DNA of 49,349 bases, taken from Muribaculaceae bacterium. Its GTDB lineage: Bacteria > Bacteroidota > Bacteroidia > Bacteroidales > Muribaculaceae. Numbering within the stretch: position 1 is the stretch's first letter; the number at the start of each line of letters is the position of its first letter. Under the pieces are notes generated by a model, which was given only the letters and a program-made list of their open reading frames with translations, was not told where the DNA came from and did not search any database. Shown piece by piece: positions 43,042 to 49,349 of this stretch. The translations under genes were made by a program, and so were the position numbers. The stretch is from the NCBI GenBank assembly GCA_017424575.1, contig JAFOYQ010000004.1:1-49349 (forward strand), written 5' to 3'.

Positions 43042-43347
43042 ATGGAACAACAACAAACTTCGTCAAGCACATCAACTCGATTTCGCCACCGCAAACCACC
43101 AATGTATGATGTAATTATTCACAATGATGATTACACCACTATGGACTTTGTAGTTATGATTCTTGAAACTATTTTCAACAAAAGTCAAGAGGAAGCGATA
43201 CAATTAATGCTAAATGTTCACGAGAATGGCGAGGCCATTGTAGGCACATATATCTATGACATTGCTCAATCTAAAGCTGATAAAGCAACATCTATGGCTC
43301 GTGCCGAAGGATTTCCATTACAACTTACTGTTAAACAAAAAAACTAA
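43042..43347 (+). CDS. clpS: ATP-dependent Clp protease adaptor ClpS
   Basis: A 101-residue adaptor that binds N-degron substrates and hands them to ClpA(P). A disordered N-terminal extension (about 20 residues) precedes the core: PPMYDVIIHNDDYTTMDFVV and the hydrophobic pocket region VILETIFNKSQEEAIQLMLN written in part, NVHENGEAIVGTYIYDIAQ and the C-terminal TSMARAEGFPLQLTV. The N-degron pocket residues Asn-Asp of HNDDYTTMDFV are present. It is the first gene of an operon with clpA and aat, so recognition, unfoldase and an aminoacyl transferase that makes N-degrons are encoded together. Confidence 0.95.
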   Translation: MEQQQTSSSTSTRFRHRKPPMYDVIIHNDDYTTMDFVVMILETIFNKSQEEAIQLMLNVHENGEAIVGTYIYDIAQSKADKATSMARAEGFPLQLTVKQKN

Positions 43348-43356
43348 AACATATAT

Positions 43357-45612
43357 ATGCCTAACAATATTAACAATCTCAATCTATCACCTTTTGCGAG
43401 AGAAATACTTAATGACGCACACCAAATTGCATCTATTTTGCGACATGAATTTATCATGCCCGAACACTTTATGGTAGCGGCAGCAAATCTTTGCAATTTT
43501 GCTGATGAAAGCAATCGTTTTGGCGATAAATTTGAACAAATCGCCAATGAAATTAATCAAATATTAGCCGAGCATGTTCCACCTACCGACGATGAAATCG
43601 AACCAACAATGTCGAGTTTGATGAAAAAGGTAATGAAAAGTGCTCGCAAAATAATCCAACAAGAAGGCGATGTTCCTGTACCTGCTACTGCAATTATAAT
43701 AGCAATATTGAACACCCCCGAATGTATCTGCAACAGCGTTCTCGCTCGACACATTACCGATAAAGAGATTGCCGATGTGTTAAGTTTCATCATGAGCATC
43801 GATGGCAAAAGCCTTCGTGGATATGATCTTGCCGACAACGATGATTTTGTTTCATCATCAAATAAACCATCTGCCGATTGGATGAAATATATCATCGACC
43901 TCAATCCACTACGTGGAGATAATTCGAAAGCAATCGTTGGACGCCAAAAAGAGATGTCACGATTAGGCCAAATCCTATGCCGTTGTGATAAAAACAATGC
44001 GCTTATCGTAGGCGAACCTGGTGTGGGGAAATCGGCAATCGTCAAGGGTTTTGTAGTAAAACTTGAACAATTCCCATCAAAAATTGCACAACTCCCCGTA
44101 TATGAATTATCGGTAACATCTATCCTTGCTAATGCCCAATATCAAGGGGATATTGAACAACGCATTGCCTCAACAATGAATGGCATTAAACAATTGGGGG
44201 GCGGAATTATTGTTATCGATGATATCCACACCCTTGCAGGGAGCAAAGGAGATGCTAACGGCTCTCGCGACCTCACTGGCATGCTTCTCCCCTATCTTGA
44301 TGATGAGTTATTGCGCTTTATCGGCATCACCACTTTTGAAGATGCTACACGCTATCTTGAAAGCCACACCCGCTTTCTCCGCCGATTCCGTCGCATAGAT
44401 ATCACAGAACCTTCACAACAAGAAGCAATAGAAATACTCAATGGCGTAAAACGCAGATATGAAAAGTATCACGACATTCGCATTGCGCCAGGTGTTATTG
44501 AGCGTGCAGTTAAATTAAGCAAGCGTTTCCTCTCGGGCAGAGCATTACCCGATAGTGCTATTGATATCATTGATGAAGCAGGCGCTTATCGCGAATTGAA
44601 TCCACTTAAAGGATACAAAAAACAAGTTATTCATAATGACCTCATTGACTCAATAGTTGCTCAACTGGGCAATGTTGAGACTAAAATAATTGACGAAAAC
44701 GATACTACTCCACTACGCAATCTCCGCGACAATTTGTGCAAGAGCATCTTTGGTCAAGACGAGGCTATCAAACAAGTAGTTGAGGCTGTTCTCACTGCTC
44801 GTGCAGGATTGACCGACGACCACAAACCACAAGCAAGCCTATTGTTTGTTGGTCCAACTGGTGTGGGTAAAACCGAAGTAGCACGCGTGCTTGCTGAAGA
44901 ATTGGGTGTAAAACTCCACAAATTTGACATGAGTGAATATAGCGAAAGTTATAGCGTATCAAAACTCATTGGCTCATCGCCTGGCTATGTAGGCTATGAA
45001 GAGGGTGGACGACTCACTGAAGCAGTGCGTAAAAATCCACATTGCGTATTATTGCTTGATGAAATCGAAAAGGCTCACGAAAAAGTATATGATTCATTGC
45101 TCCAAGTAATGGACTATGCATCATTGACCGATAGCCGTGGTCGCAAAGTTGACTTCTCGCATGCCATTATCATCATGACTTCAAACTCTGGCGCACAATT
45201 TGCAAAACTCGCTGGAATCGGGTTCGGTTCAACCGTTACTACTGGCGATGCAATGCTCACGGAGGTTAAAAAGACATTCAAACCCGAGTTCATCAACCGC
45301 CTATCTGGCATAGTTGTATTTAACGACATGAGTCGTGATATGGCGACATTGATTCTCGACAAGAAAATTGCCGAACTCAACAATCGTCTTGCTGAACGAA
45401 ATATTGCCATTACACTCACTGCCGAAGCGCATGAATGGCTCCTCAACAATGGATTCTCGGCAAAATATGGAGCGCGTGAAATTGAGCGCGTGATAACTCA
45501 CAATCTCAAACCTCTACTTGTAAACGAAATTCTATTTGGCAAACTTGCGAAGAAAGGTATTGCCGAAATTTCGCTTATTGATGATAAATTGGCTCTTACC
45601 ATAAAAAAGTAA
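43357..45612 (+). CDS. clpA: ATP-dependent Clp protease ATP-binding subunit ClpA
   Basis: A 751-residue AAA+ unfoldase with two ATPase modules. The N domain (about 1-145) binds ClpS. D1 has Walker A GEPGVGKSAI near residue 222 and Walker B GGIIVIDDIHTL. D2 has Walker A GPTGVGKTEVAR near 500 and Walker B VLLLDEIEKAHEKVYDSLL written in part. An IGF loop (AGIGFGS near residue 620) is the ClpP-docking element, so the partner is a protease and not only a disaggregase. A ClpB-type middle coiled-coil is absent, as expected. clpS ends 9 bp upstream and aat starts 6 bp downstream. Confidence 0.96.
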   Translation: MPNNINNLNLSPFAREILNDAHQIASILRHEFIMPEHFMVAAANLCNFADESNRFGDKFEQIANEINQILAEHVPPTDDEIEPTMSSLMKKVMKSARKIIQQEGDVPVPATAIIIAILNTPECICNSVLARHITDKEIADVLSFIMSIDGKSLRGYDLADNDDFVSSSNKPSADWMKYIIDLNPLRGDNSKAIVGRQKEMSRLGQILCRCDKNNALIVGEPGVGKSAIVKGFVVKLEQFPSKIAQLPVYELSVTSILANAQYQGDIEQRIASTMNGIKQLGGGIIVIDDIHTLAGSKGDANGSRDLTGMLLPYLDDELLRFIGITTFEDATRYLESHTRFLRRFRRIDITEPSQQEAIEILNGVKRRYEKYHDIRIAPGVIERAVKLSKRFLSGRALPDSAIDIIDEAGAYRELNPLKGYKKQVIHNDLIDSIVAQLGNVETKIIDENDTTPLRNLRDNLCKSIFGQDEAIKQVVEAVLTARAGLTDDHKPQASLLFVGPTGVGKTEVARVLAEELGVKLHKFDMSEYSESYSVSKLIGSSPGYVGYEEGGRLTEAVRKNPHCVLLLDEIEKAHEKVYDSLLQVMDYASLTDSRGRKVDFSHAIIIMTSNSGAQFAKLAGIGFGSTVTTGDAMLTEVKKTFKPEFINRLSGIVVFNDMSRDMATLILDKKIAELNNRLAERNIAITLTAEAHEWLLNNGFSAKYGAREIERVITHNLKPLLVNEILFGKLAKKGIAEISLIDDKLALTIKK

Positions 45613-45618
45613 CAAATT

Positions 45619-46308
45619 ATGGTATTTGAACTTTGTGATCAATTAGTATTTCCCGACCCATATCTTGGCGAAGAAGATGGGTTATTGGCTGTGGGTGGAG
45701 ATTATTCTACTGAGCGTCTTCTTCTTGCCTACTCAAATGGCATTTTTCCATGGTCGGCTTTTCGCAACGAACAGAAATTGTGGTTTTGTCCTCTCAAGAG
45801 ATTTGTAATATTTCCACATGAAATACACATCTCTCATTCAATGCGTTCACTCATTCGCAAACAACTATATGATGTTACTATTAATCAAGATTTTGATGGA
45901 GTAATTCGTGGATGTGCCGAGGAACGATGCGAGCACCCTGGGGCTTGGCTTGGCGACGAAATCATTGAAGCATACACTCGTCTTCACAATGAAGGTTGGG
46001 CAGCAAGTGTTGAGGTGTGGGATGGTGAAAAACTCGTCGGGGGACTTTACGGGGTATTAATGGGTAATTGTTTCATTGGCGAAAGCATGTTTTCACGCGT
46101 ACCCAGTGCTTCAAAACTCGCACTGATTGCTCTTGCTCAATGGATGCAAACCAATGGCGGAGTATTGATTGACTGCCAACTCGAAACTGCCCACCTCAAA
46201 TCAATGGGCGGACGGTTCATATCTTATGAAGAATATATGTCTTACCTACATTCAGGGGAAGATGACGACGATGTTGAGTATGATGTAGAAGACACCAACG
46301 AAGACTAA
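45619..46308 (+). CDS. aat: Leucyl/phenylalanyl-tRNA-protein transferase
   Basis: A 229-residue enzyme that adds Leu or Phe from aminoacyl-tRNA to proteins with N-terminal Arg or Lys, creating N-degrons for ClpS. FPDPYLGEEDGLLAVGGDYS, RLLLAYSNGIFPWSAF, LWFCPLKRFVIFPHEIHIS, HNEGWAASVEVWDGEKLVGG, GVLMGNCFIGESMFSRVPSA and LIDCQLETAHLKSMGGRFIS are family blocks. The C-terminal tail (about 213-229, EDDDDVEYDVEDTNED) is unusually acidic and not part of the known catalytic fold. It closes the clpS-clpA operon with a 6-bp gap. A bidirectional hairpin follows. Confidence 0.95.
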   Translation: MVFELCDQLVFPDPYLGEEDGLLAVGGDYSTERLLLAYSNGIFPWSAFRNEQKLWFCPLKRFVIFPHEIHISHSMRSLIRKQLYDVTINQDFDGVIRGCAEERCEHPGAWLGDEIIEAYTRLHNEGWAASVEVWDGEKLVGGLYGVLMGNCFIGESMFSRVPSASKLALIALAQWMQTNGGVLIDCQLETAHLKSMGGRFISYEEYMSYLHSGEDDDDVEYDVEDTNED

Positions 46309-46315
46309 TAGAAAA

Positions 46316-46351
46316 CAATGAGAGCCTTTGCAAATGCAAAGGCTCTCATTG
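46316..46351. terminator. Hairpin between aat and the GtrA gene
   Basis: A 17-nt perfect inverted repeat: CAATGAGAGCCTTTGCA (46316-46332) and TGCAAAGGCTCTCATTG (46335-46351). T tracts are weak on both sides, but the stem is long and shared by the convergent transcripts. Confidence 0.75.
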
Positions 46352-46370
46352 TATATCTCTATATATCTTT

Positions 46371-46793
46371 TTACTTGAATGTAACTACTCTATTATATAT
46401 ATAGTTAACAACAGTGTATGCCACACTACCAAGTAGTGTTGCTACGCCATATCCCGAAATGGTGAATATACCCAAGATTTGCCATTCATAGGTGCCAAAA
46501 GTTGTTGAATTAAGGCCATAAACTACACCTAATTGTAATAAATAACATATTCCGAAACCAATTACAAATTTAATAGCTTCACGACTATAGCCATTTTGAG
46601 ATTTGAATACCCAATTTTTATTCCATATAAATGAGTTTATCAATCCTGCAATATAACCAAGTGCATTAGATAAATAAGGATTTACATCTAATAATGATTT
46701 ACACACAAAGATTACGCCAAGTGTAATAGCAGTATTCATACACCCCACTATTACATATTTCATAAATTGGACAATTGTTTTGCGTTTTTGCAT
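46371..46793 (-). CDS. GtrA-family membrane protein
   Basis: A 140-residue protein with four predicted helices (FMKYVIVGCMNTAITLGVIF, LSNALGYIAGLINSFIWNKN, FVIGFGICYLLQLGVVYGLN and a last one ending VVNYIYNRVVTF). It matches the GtrA family (PF04138), thought to act as a lipid-linked sugar flippase or its helper in polysaccharide and teichoic-type decoration. The conserved NKNWVF loop is present. It follows the TRIC gene by 18 bp on the minus strand and is the last gene of that operon. Confidence 0.88.
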   Translation of the reverse strand: MQKRKTIVQFMKYVIVGCMNTAITLGVIFVCKSLLDVNPYLSNALGYIAGLINSFIWNKNWVFKSQNGYSREAIKFVIGFGICYLLQLGVVYGLNSTTFGTYEWQILGIFTISGYGVATLLGSVAYTVVNYIYNRVVTFK

Positions 46794-46811
46794 AATAATT
46801 AATTGAGTGAG

Positions 46812-47429
46812 TTAATCATTGTCGTGTTTAAGCGTGGGTAGTTGCCATGAATATTTAATTGCACACCAACGAAGTAAAATCACTGTAGCAGCACAAAGTA
46901 TTTGTTGAAAAATTTCAGCACCACCACACACAAGTGTAAGCCAATATACACCTCCTCCAGCAAGACAAGCCGTAGCATATACATCTTCACGGAAGAAGCG
47001 TGGCTCTTCATTTATAAGTATATCACGCAACACCCCACCAAAGGCCCCAGTAATCATACCCATCGCAATAGCAACCCATATAGGATAATTGAATGCTAAT
47101 GATTTTTGGATACCGATAACAACAAATAGCGCTAAACCTACGGTGTCAAACAACAATAGTGCACGAAGATGCTTCACTAATGCCTTGCGAAATATAATAA
47201 CAAAAACTAAAGATAATCCTGTTACGGCAAGATACCACCACGTCTGCATCCAAAACACAGGCGCATCAAGAAGCACATCACGTAAAGTTCCACCTCCAAT
47301 TGCTGTAACAAGCCCCACAACGTATGCACCAAACCAATCAAAGCGTTTAGCCGCAGCCATTCTAATGCCGCTTATTGCAAAAGCAATTGTGCCAATTACC
47401 TCTATTATAAACGAAAACATGCTATCCAT
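46812..47429 (-). CDS. Trimeric intracellular cation (TRIC) channel family protein
   Basis: A 205-residue polytopic inner-membrane protein with two Gly-rich repeats, ISGIRMAAAKRFDWFGAYVV and VGLVTAIGGGTLRDVLLD in the first half and AMGMITGAFGGVLRDILIN in the second. This double motif defines the YadS/UPF0126 (TRIC) family of K+/cation-permeable or glycine-linked membrane proteins. Two starts are possible (47429 or an ATG nine bases later). It follows nth after 20 bp and precedes the GtrA gene. Confidence 0.9.
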   Translation of the reverse strand: MDSMFSFIIEVIGTIAFAISGIRMAAAKRFDWFGAYVVGLVTAIGGGTLRDVLLDAPVFWMQTWWYLAVTGLSLVFVIIFRKALVKHLRALLLFDTVGLALFVVIGIQKSLAFNYPIWVAIAMGMITGAFGGVLRDILINEEPRFFREDVYATACLAGGGVYWLTLVCGGAEIFQQILCAATVILLRWCAIKYSWQLPTLKHDND

Positions 47430-47449
47430 AAAGGAGTTATACTAAATTG

Positions 47450-48091
47450 TTATTTGTTTCCTTGTTGAAAATATTTACACACACTTGTCAATCCACAATT
47501 CAAACAATCGGGACGACGCGATTTACACACGTAGCGCCCATGAAGTATAAGCCAATGATGTGCTAAAGGAATAATCTCATCGGGAATATGTTTGCACAAT
47601 GTTTTCTCTGTTTCGAGTGGCGACTTGCTATTATTGGTTAATCCAATACGTTCACTTACTCTAAAAACATGAGTATCCACTGCCATTGCCGCTTTATTAA
47701 ATACCACGGCAAGCATTACGTTTGCAGTTTTGCGCCCTACTCCTGGCAATTTTACTAATGAGTCAATATCGGCAGGAATTTCACTATTAAATTCCTCAAC
47801 AAGCATTTTTGAGGCACCGATTAAATGACGCGCTTTATTATTGGGATATGAACACGACTTTATCAATTCATATACCTCATCAAAAGATGCAACAGCAAGG
47901 CTTTCGGGCGAAGGATATCTACGAAATAATGCGGGTGTTATGAGATTTACACGTTTGTCGGTGCACTGAGCCGACAAAATGACTGCAAGCAACAAATGAA
48001 ATGGAGTATCGTAATGTAACTCTGTTTCAGCAACAGGCATAGCAGTCTTAAACCACTCAATAACCTGTTGATAGCGTTGCTTGGTAGTCAT
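47450..48091 (-). CDS. nth: Endonuclease III
   Basis: A 213-residue base-excision repair glycosylase/AP lyase that removes oxidised pyrimidines. The helix-hairpin-helix SLVKLPGVGRKTANVMLAVV contains the catalytic Lys121, and AMAVDTHVFRVSERIGL the catalytic Asp139. The [4Fe-4S] cluster ligands are Cys189, Cys196, Cys199 and Cys205 in the C-x6-C-x2-C-x5-C pattern. It lies 21 bp behind pheS and 20 bp before the TRIC gene in one operon. Confidence 0.97.
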   Translation of the reverse strand: MTTKQRYQQVIEWFKTAMPVAETELHYDTPFHLLLAVILSAQCTDKRVNLITPALFRRYPSPESLAVASFDEVYELIKSCSYPNNKARHLIGASKMLVEEFNSEIPADIDSLVKLPGVGRKTANVMLAVVFNKAAMAVDTHVFRVSERIGLTNNSKSPLETEKTLCKHIPDEIIPLAHHWLILHGRYVCKSRRPDCLNCGLTSVCKYFQQGNK

Positions 48092-48112
48092 CGTAATGTC
48101 GATTATCTTTTC

Positions 48113-49135
48113 TTAGTGTGCGCTTTGGAATTCTTCGAGGAATCGAGCATCATTTTCAGAGAACATGCGAAGGTCCTTAACTTGATATTTAAGGTTGGTA
48201 ATACGTTCAATACCCATACCTAATGCATATCCACTATATTGTTTGCTATCAATGCCACACGATTCAAGCACATTTGGGTCAACCATACCACAACCGAGGA
48301 TTTCTACCCAACCAGTGTGTTTACAGAATGAGCAACCTTTACCGCCACAAAGATTACAAGAGATATCCATTTCAGCCGAAGGCTCTGTAAATGGGAAATA
48401 ACTTGGACGAAGACGAATTTGAGTTGCTGGACCAAACATTTCTTGAGCAAAGTACAACAAAGTTTGTTTCAAGTCAACAAATGAAACTTTTTTGTCAACA
48501 TACAATGCTTCTACTTGGTGGAAGAAACAGTGCGCACGTGCCGAAATTGCCTCATTGCGATACACTCGACCTGGACAAATGATGCGAATAGGTGGTTGTG
48601 TTTTCTCCATCACACGACTTTGCACTGAAGATGTGTGAGTGCGCAACAATACATCAGCAGGATTGCGTTGAATAAAGAAAGTATCTTGCATATCACGCGC
48701 TGGGTGATCGGCAGGGAAATTCATTGAAGAAAATACATGCCAGTCGTCTTCGATTTCAGGGCCATCGGCAATTGAGAACCCTAAGCGTGCAAAAATTGAC
48801 ACGATTTCATTTCTTACGAGTGAAAGTGGATGGCGTGAACCAAGACGAATTGGAGATTCAGTGCGCGAAAGGTCTAGACCATCGCCAACTGTATCAACAG
48901 ATTCTACTGCATCGCGCAACGCATTGATTTTATCGTTTGCGAGATTTTTTAGTTCATTAAGGGCTTGACCCATAGCTTTCTTTTGGTCAGCTGGCACATT
49001 ACGGAAATCGTTAAACAATAACGACACCTCACCCTTTTTGCTTAAATATTTGATACGCAATGCTTCAACATCTGCGGCATTGCTTGCTGTAAGACCTTCG
49101 ATTTGAGCCTTAAGTTCGTTTATTTTTTCTAACAT
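48113..49135 (-). CDS. pheS: Phenylalanine-tRNA ligase alpha subunit
   Basis: A 340-residue class II tRNA synthetase subunit that charges tRNA-Phe together with PheT. The N-terminal coiled coil (about 1-85) binds tRNA. GSRHPLSLVRNEIVSIFARL (motif 1 region), MQDTFFIQRNPADVLLRTHT, RIICPGRVYRNEAISARAHC and RLRPSYFPFTEPSAEMDISC are conserved; the insert CNLCGGKGCSFCKHTGWVEI has four Cys. GMGIERITNLKYQVKDLRMF is motif 3. The ATG at 49135 is chosen: the in-frame upstream start at 49195 would lie before the TAAATTTG -7 box at 49162-49169. pheT is not adjacent. Confidence 0.97.
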   Translation of the reverse strand: MLEKINELKAQIEGLTASNAADVEALRIKYLSKKGEVSLLFNDFRNVPADQKKAMGQALNELKNLANDKINALRDAVESVDTVGDGLDLSRTESPIRLGSRHPLSLVRNEIVSIFARLGFSIADGPEIEDDWHVFSSMNFPADHPARDMQDTFFIQRNPADVLLRTHTSSVQSRVMEKTQPPIRIICPGRVYRNEAISARAHCFFHQVEALYVDKKVSFVDLKQTLLYFAQEMFGPATQIRLRPSYFPFTEPSAEMDISCNLCGGKGCSFCKHTGWVEILGCGMVDPNVLESCGIDSKQYSGYALGMGIERITNLKYQVKDLRMFSENDARFLEEFQSAH

Positions 49136-49161
49136 TGCAATGATTAGTTTTTTTCTTTCTG

Positions 49162-49169
49162 CAAATTTA
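49162..49169 (-). promoter_or_regulatory. -7 box of the pheS operon
   Basis: The minus strand reads TAAATTTG, a full match, 26 nt before the ATG at 49135. The -33 region is T-rich without TTG. Confidence 0.5.
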
Positions 49170-49212
49170 CAAAAAAAATGGGTTATAATACTCATTTGAG
49201 GAAATAATAACT

Positions 49213-49220
49213 TATCTTTG
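49213..49220 (+). promoter_or_regulatory. Divergent -7 box near the right edge
   Basis: TATCTTTG, a full match. A plus-strand gene probably starts behind it and continues beyond the window; the frame that contains LRINDDLLVEYVLGYELAIY from 49252 stays open to the edge, but it has no ATG and I do not recognise it. Confidence 0.45.
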
Positions 49221-49349
49221 TAAAAAGAAGTTACGAAAAAGGTCTAAATTATTGAGAATTAATGACGACCTTTTGGTTGAATATGTATTGGGTTACGAAT
49301 TAGCAATATACAGAGTGTTTTGGTCTTCTGCGTTTTGCATAACTTCAAA

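Noticed and set aside
49262..49303. 13-codon frame with two Trp codons behind the right-edge promoter
   Set aside because: The Trp codons are not adjacent, and no attenuator hairpins or tryptophan gene are visible before the window ends.
1..49349. CRISPR array, prophage, insertion sequence or defence island
   Set aside because: No regular spaced repeats, transposase, integrase, capsid or known defence domains were seen; gene content is core chromosomal.

Overview
The window is an AT-rich chromosomal segment from a member of the Bacteroidales. This is inferred from several independent signs: Bacteroidetes-type promoters (TAnnTTTG -7 boxes, some with a TTG/TTTG -33 box 19-21 bp upstream) before many genes, few Shine-Dalgarno sites, the type IX secretion gene porQ, a GT3-type glycogen synthase, an HU-CCDC81/SPOR protein, a DUF2582 winged-helix protein and a DUF6249/ECF-sigma/small-membrane-protein cassette. 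The genus cannot be fixed from sequence alone; a gut Muribaculaceae- or Barnesiellaceae-like organism is plausible. Almost everything is core chromosome. No intact mobile element, CRISPR array or phage is visible.

Layout. 1-4.4 kb: 5' part of a secreted S8 protease (cut by the window edge), a MerR regulator, an MFS carrier and an AI-2E-family permease. 4.4-6.5 kb: a DUF2007 protein and MltG, tRNA-Ser(GCT) with its own promoter and terminator, a gene-free stretch, and a DUF2582 protein. 6.7-10.3 kb: YjbQ, RsgA, mannose-6-phosphate isomerase and an ATP-grasp-like protein. 10.4-16.8 kb (minus strand): a five-gene run (HU/SPOR, nitroreductase, DUF2520, KdsC-like phosphatase, Maf), preceded by SGNH hydrolase and TPR genes. 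17-24.4 kb: NDH-2, then a tightly overlapping trio (TsaC/Sua5, sugar-phosphate transferase, ClC), the ECF cassette, and a TonB-domain protein beside a Fur-box-like palindrome. 24.7-28.1 kb: porQ-cmk-ispH-exonuclease-lipoprotein. 28.1-33.1 kb: tandem hairpins, glycogen synthase and alpha-glucan phosphorylase. 33.1-35.8 kb (minus): ispE, grpE and dnaJ. 35.9-38.3 kb: a tiny signal-peptide plus sorting-domain-like protein and a secreted pullulanase. 38.4-43 kb: radA and an rRNA/tRNA methyltransferase (minus), endonuclease IV and an SLC45-like carrier (plus). 43-46.3 kb: clpS-clpA-aat. 46.4-49.2 kb (minus): pheS-nth-TRIC-GtrA.

Functional themes are alpha-glucan storage and breakdown (glycogen synthase, phosphorylase, pullulanase, a possible maltose carrier), protein quality control (grpE/dnaJ and the clpS-clpA-aat N-degron set), isoprenoid precursors (ispE, ispH), DNA repair (radA, nfo, nth, exonuclease) and cell envelope work (MltG, SPOR protein, PorQ, KdsC-like enzyme).

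The less ordinary signals are: four genes whose -7 box lies only 4-7 nt before the ATG, which predicts leaderless mRNAs; a near-consensus Fur palindrome beside a TonB gene; a candidate ECF autoregulatory promoter; a ClC protein with Val at the internal proton-glutamate position; an orphan ATP-grasp-like enzyme; a stand-alone sorting-domain-like protein before pulA; and two consecutive long hairpins before the glycogen synthase gene. I did not find a clear new defence or mobile system.
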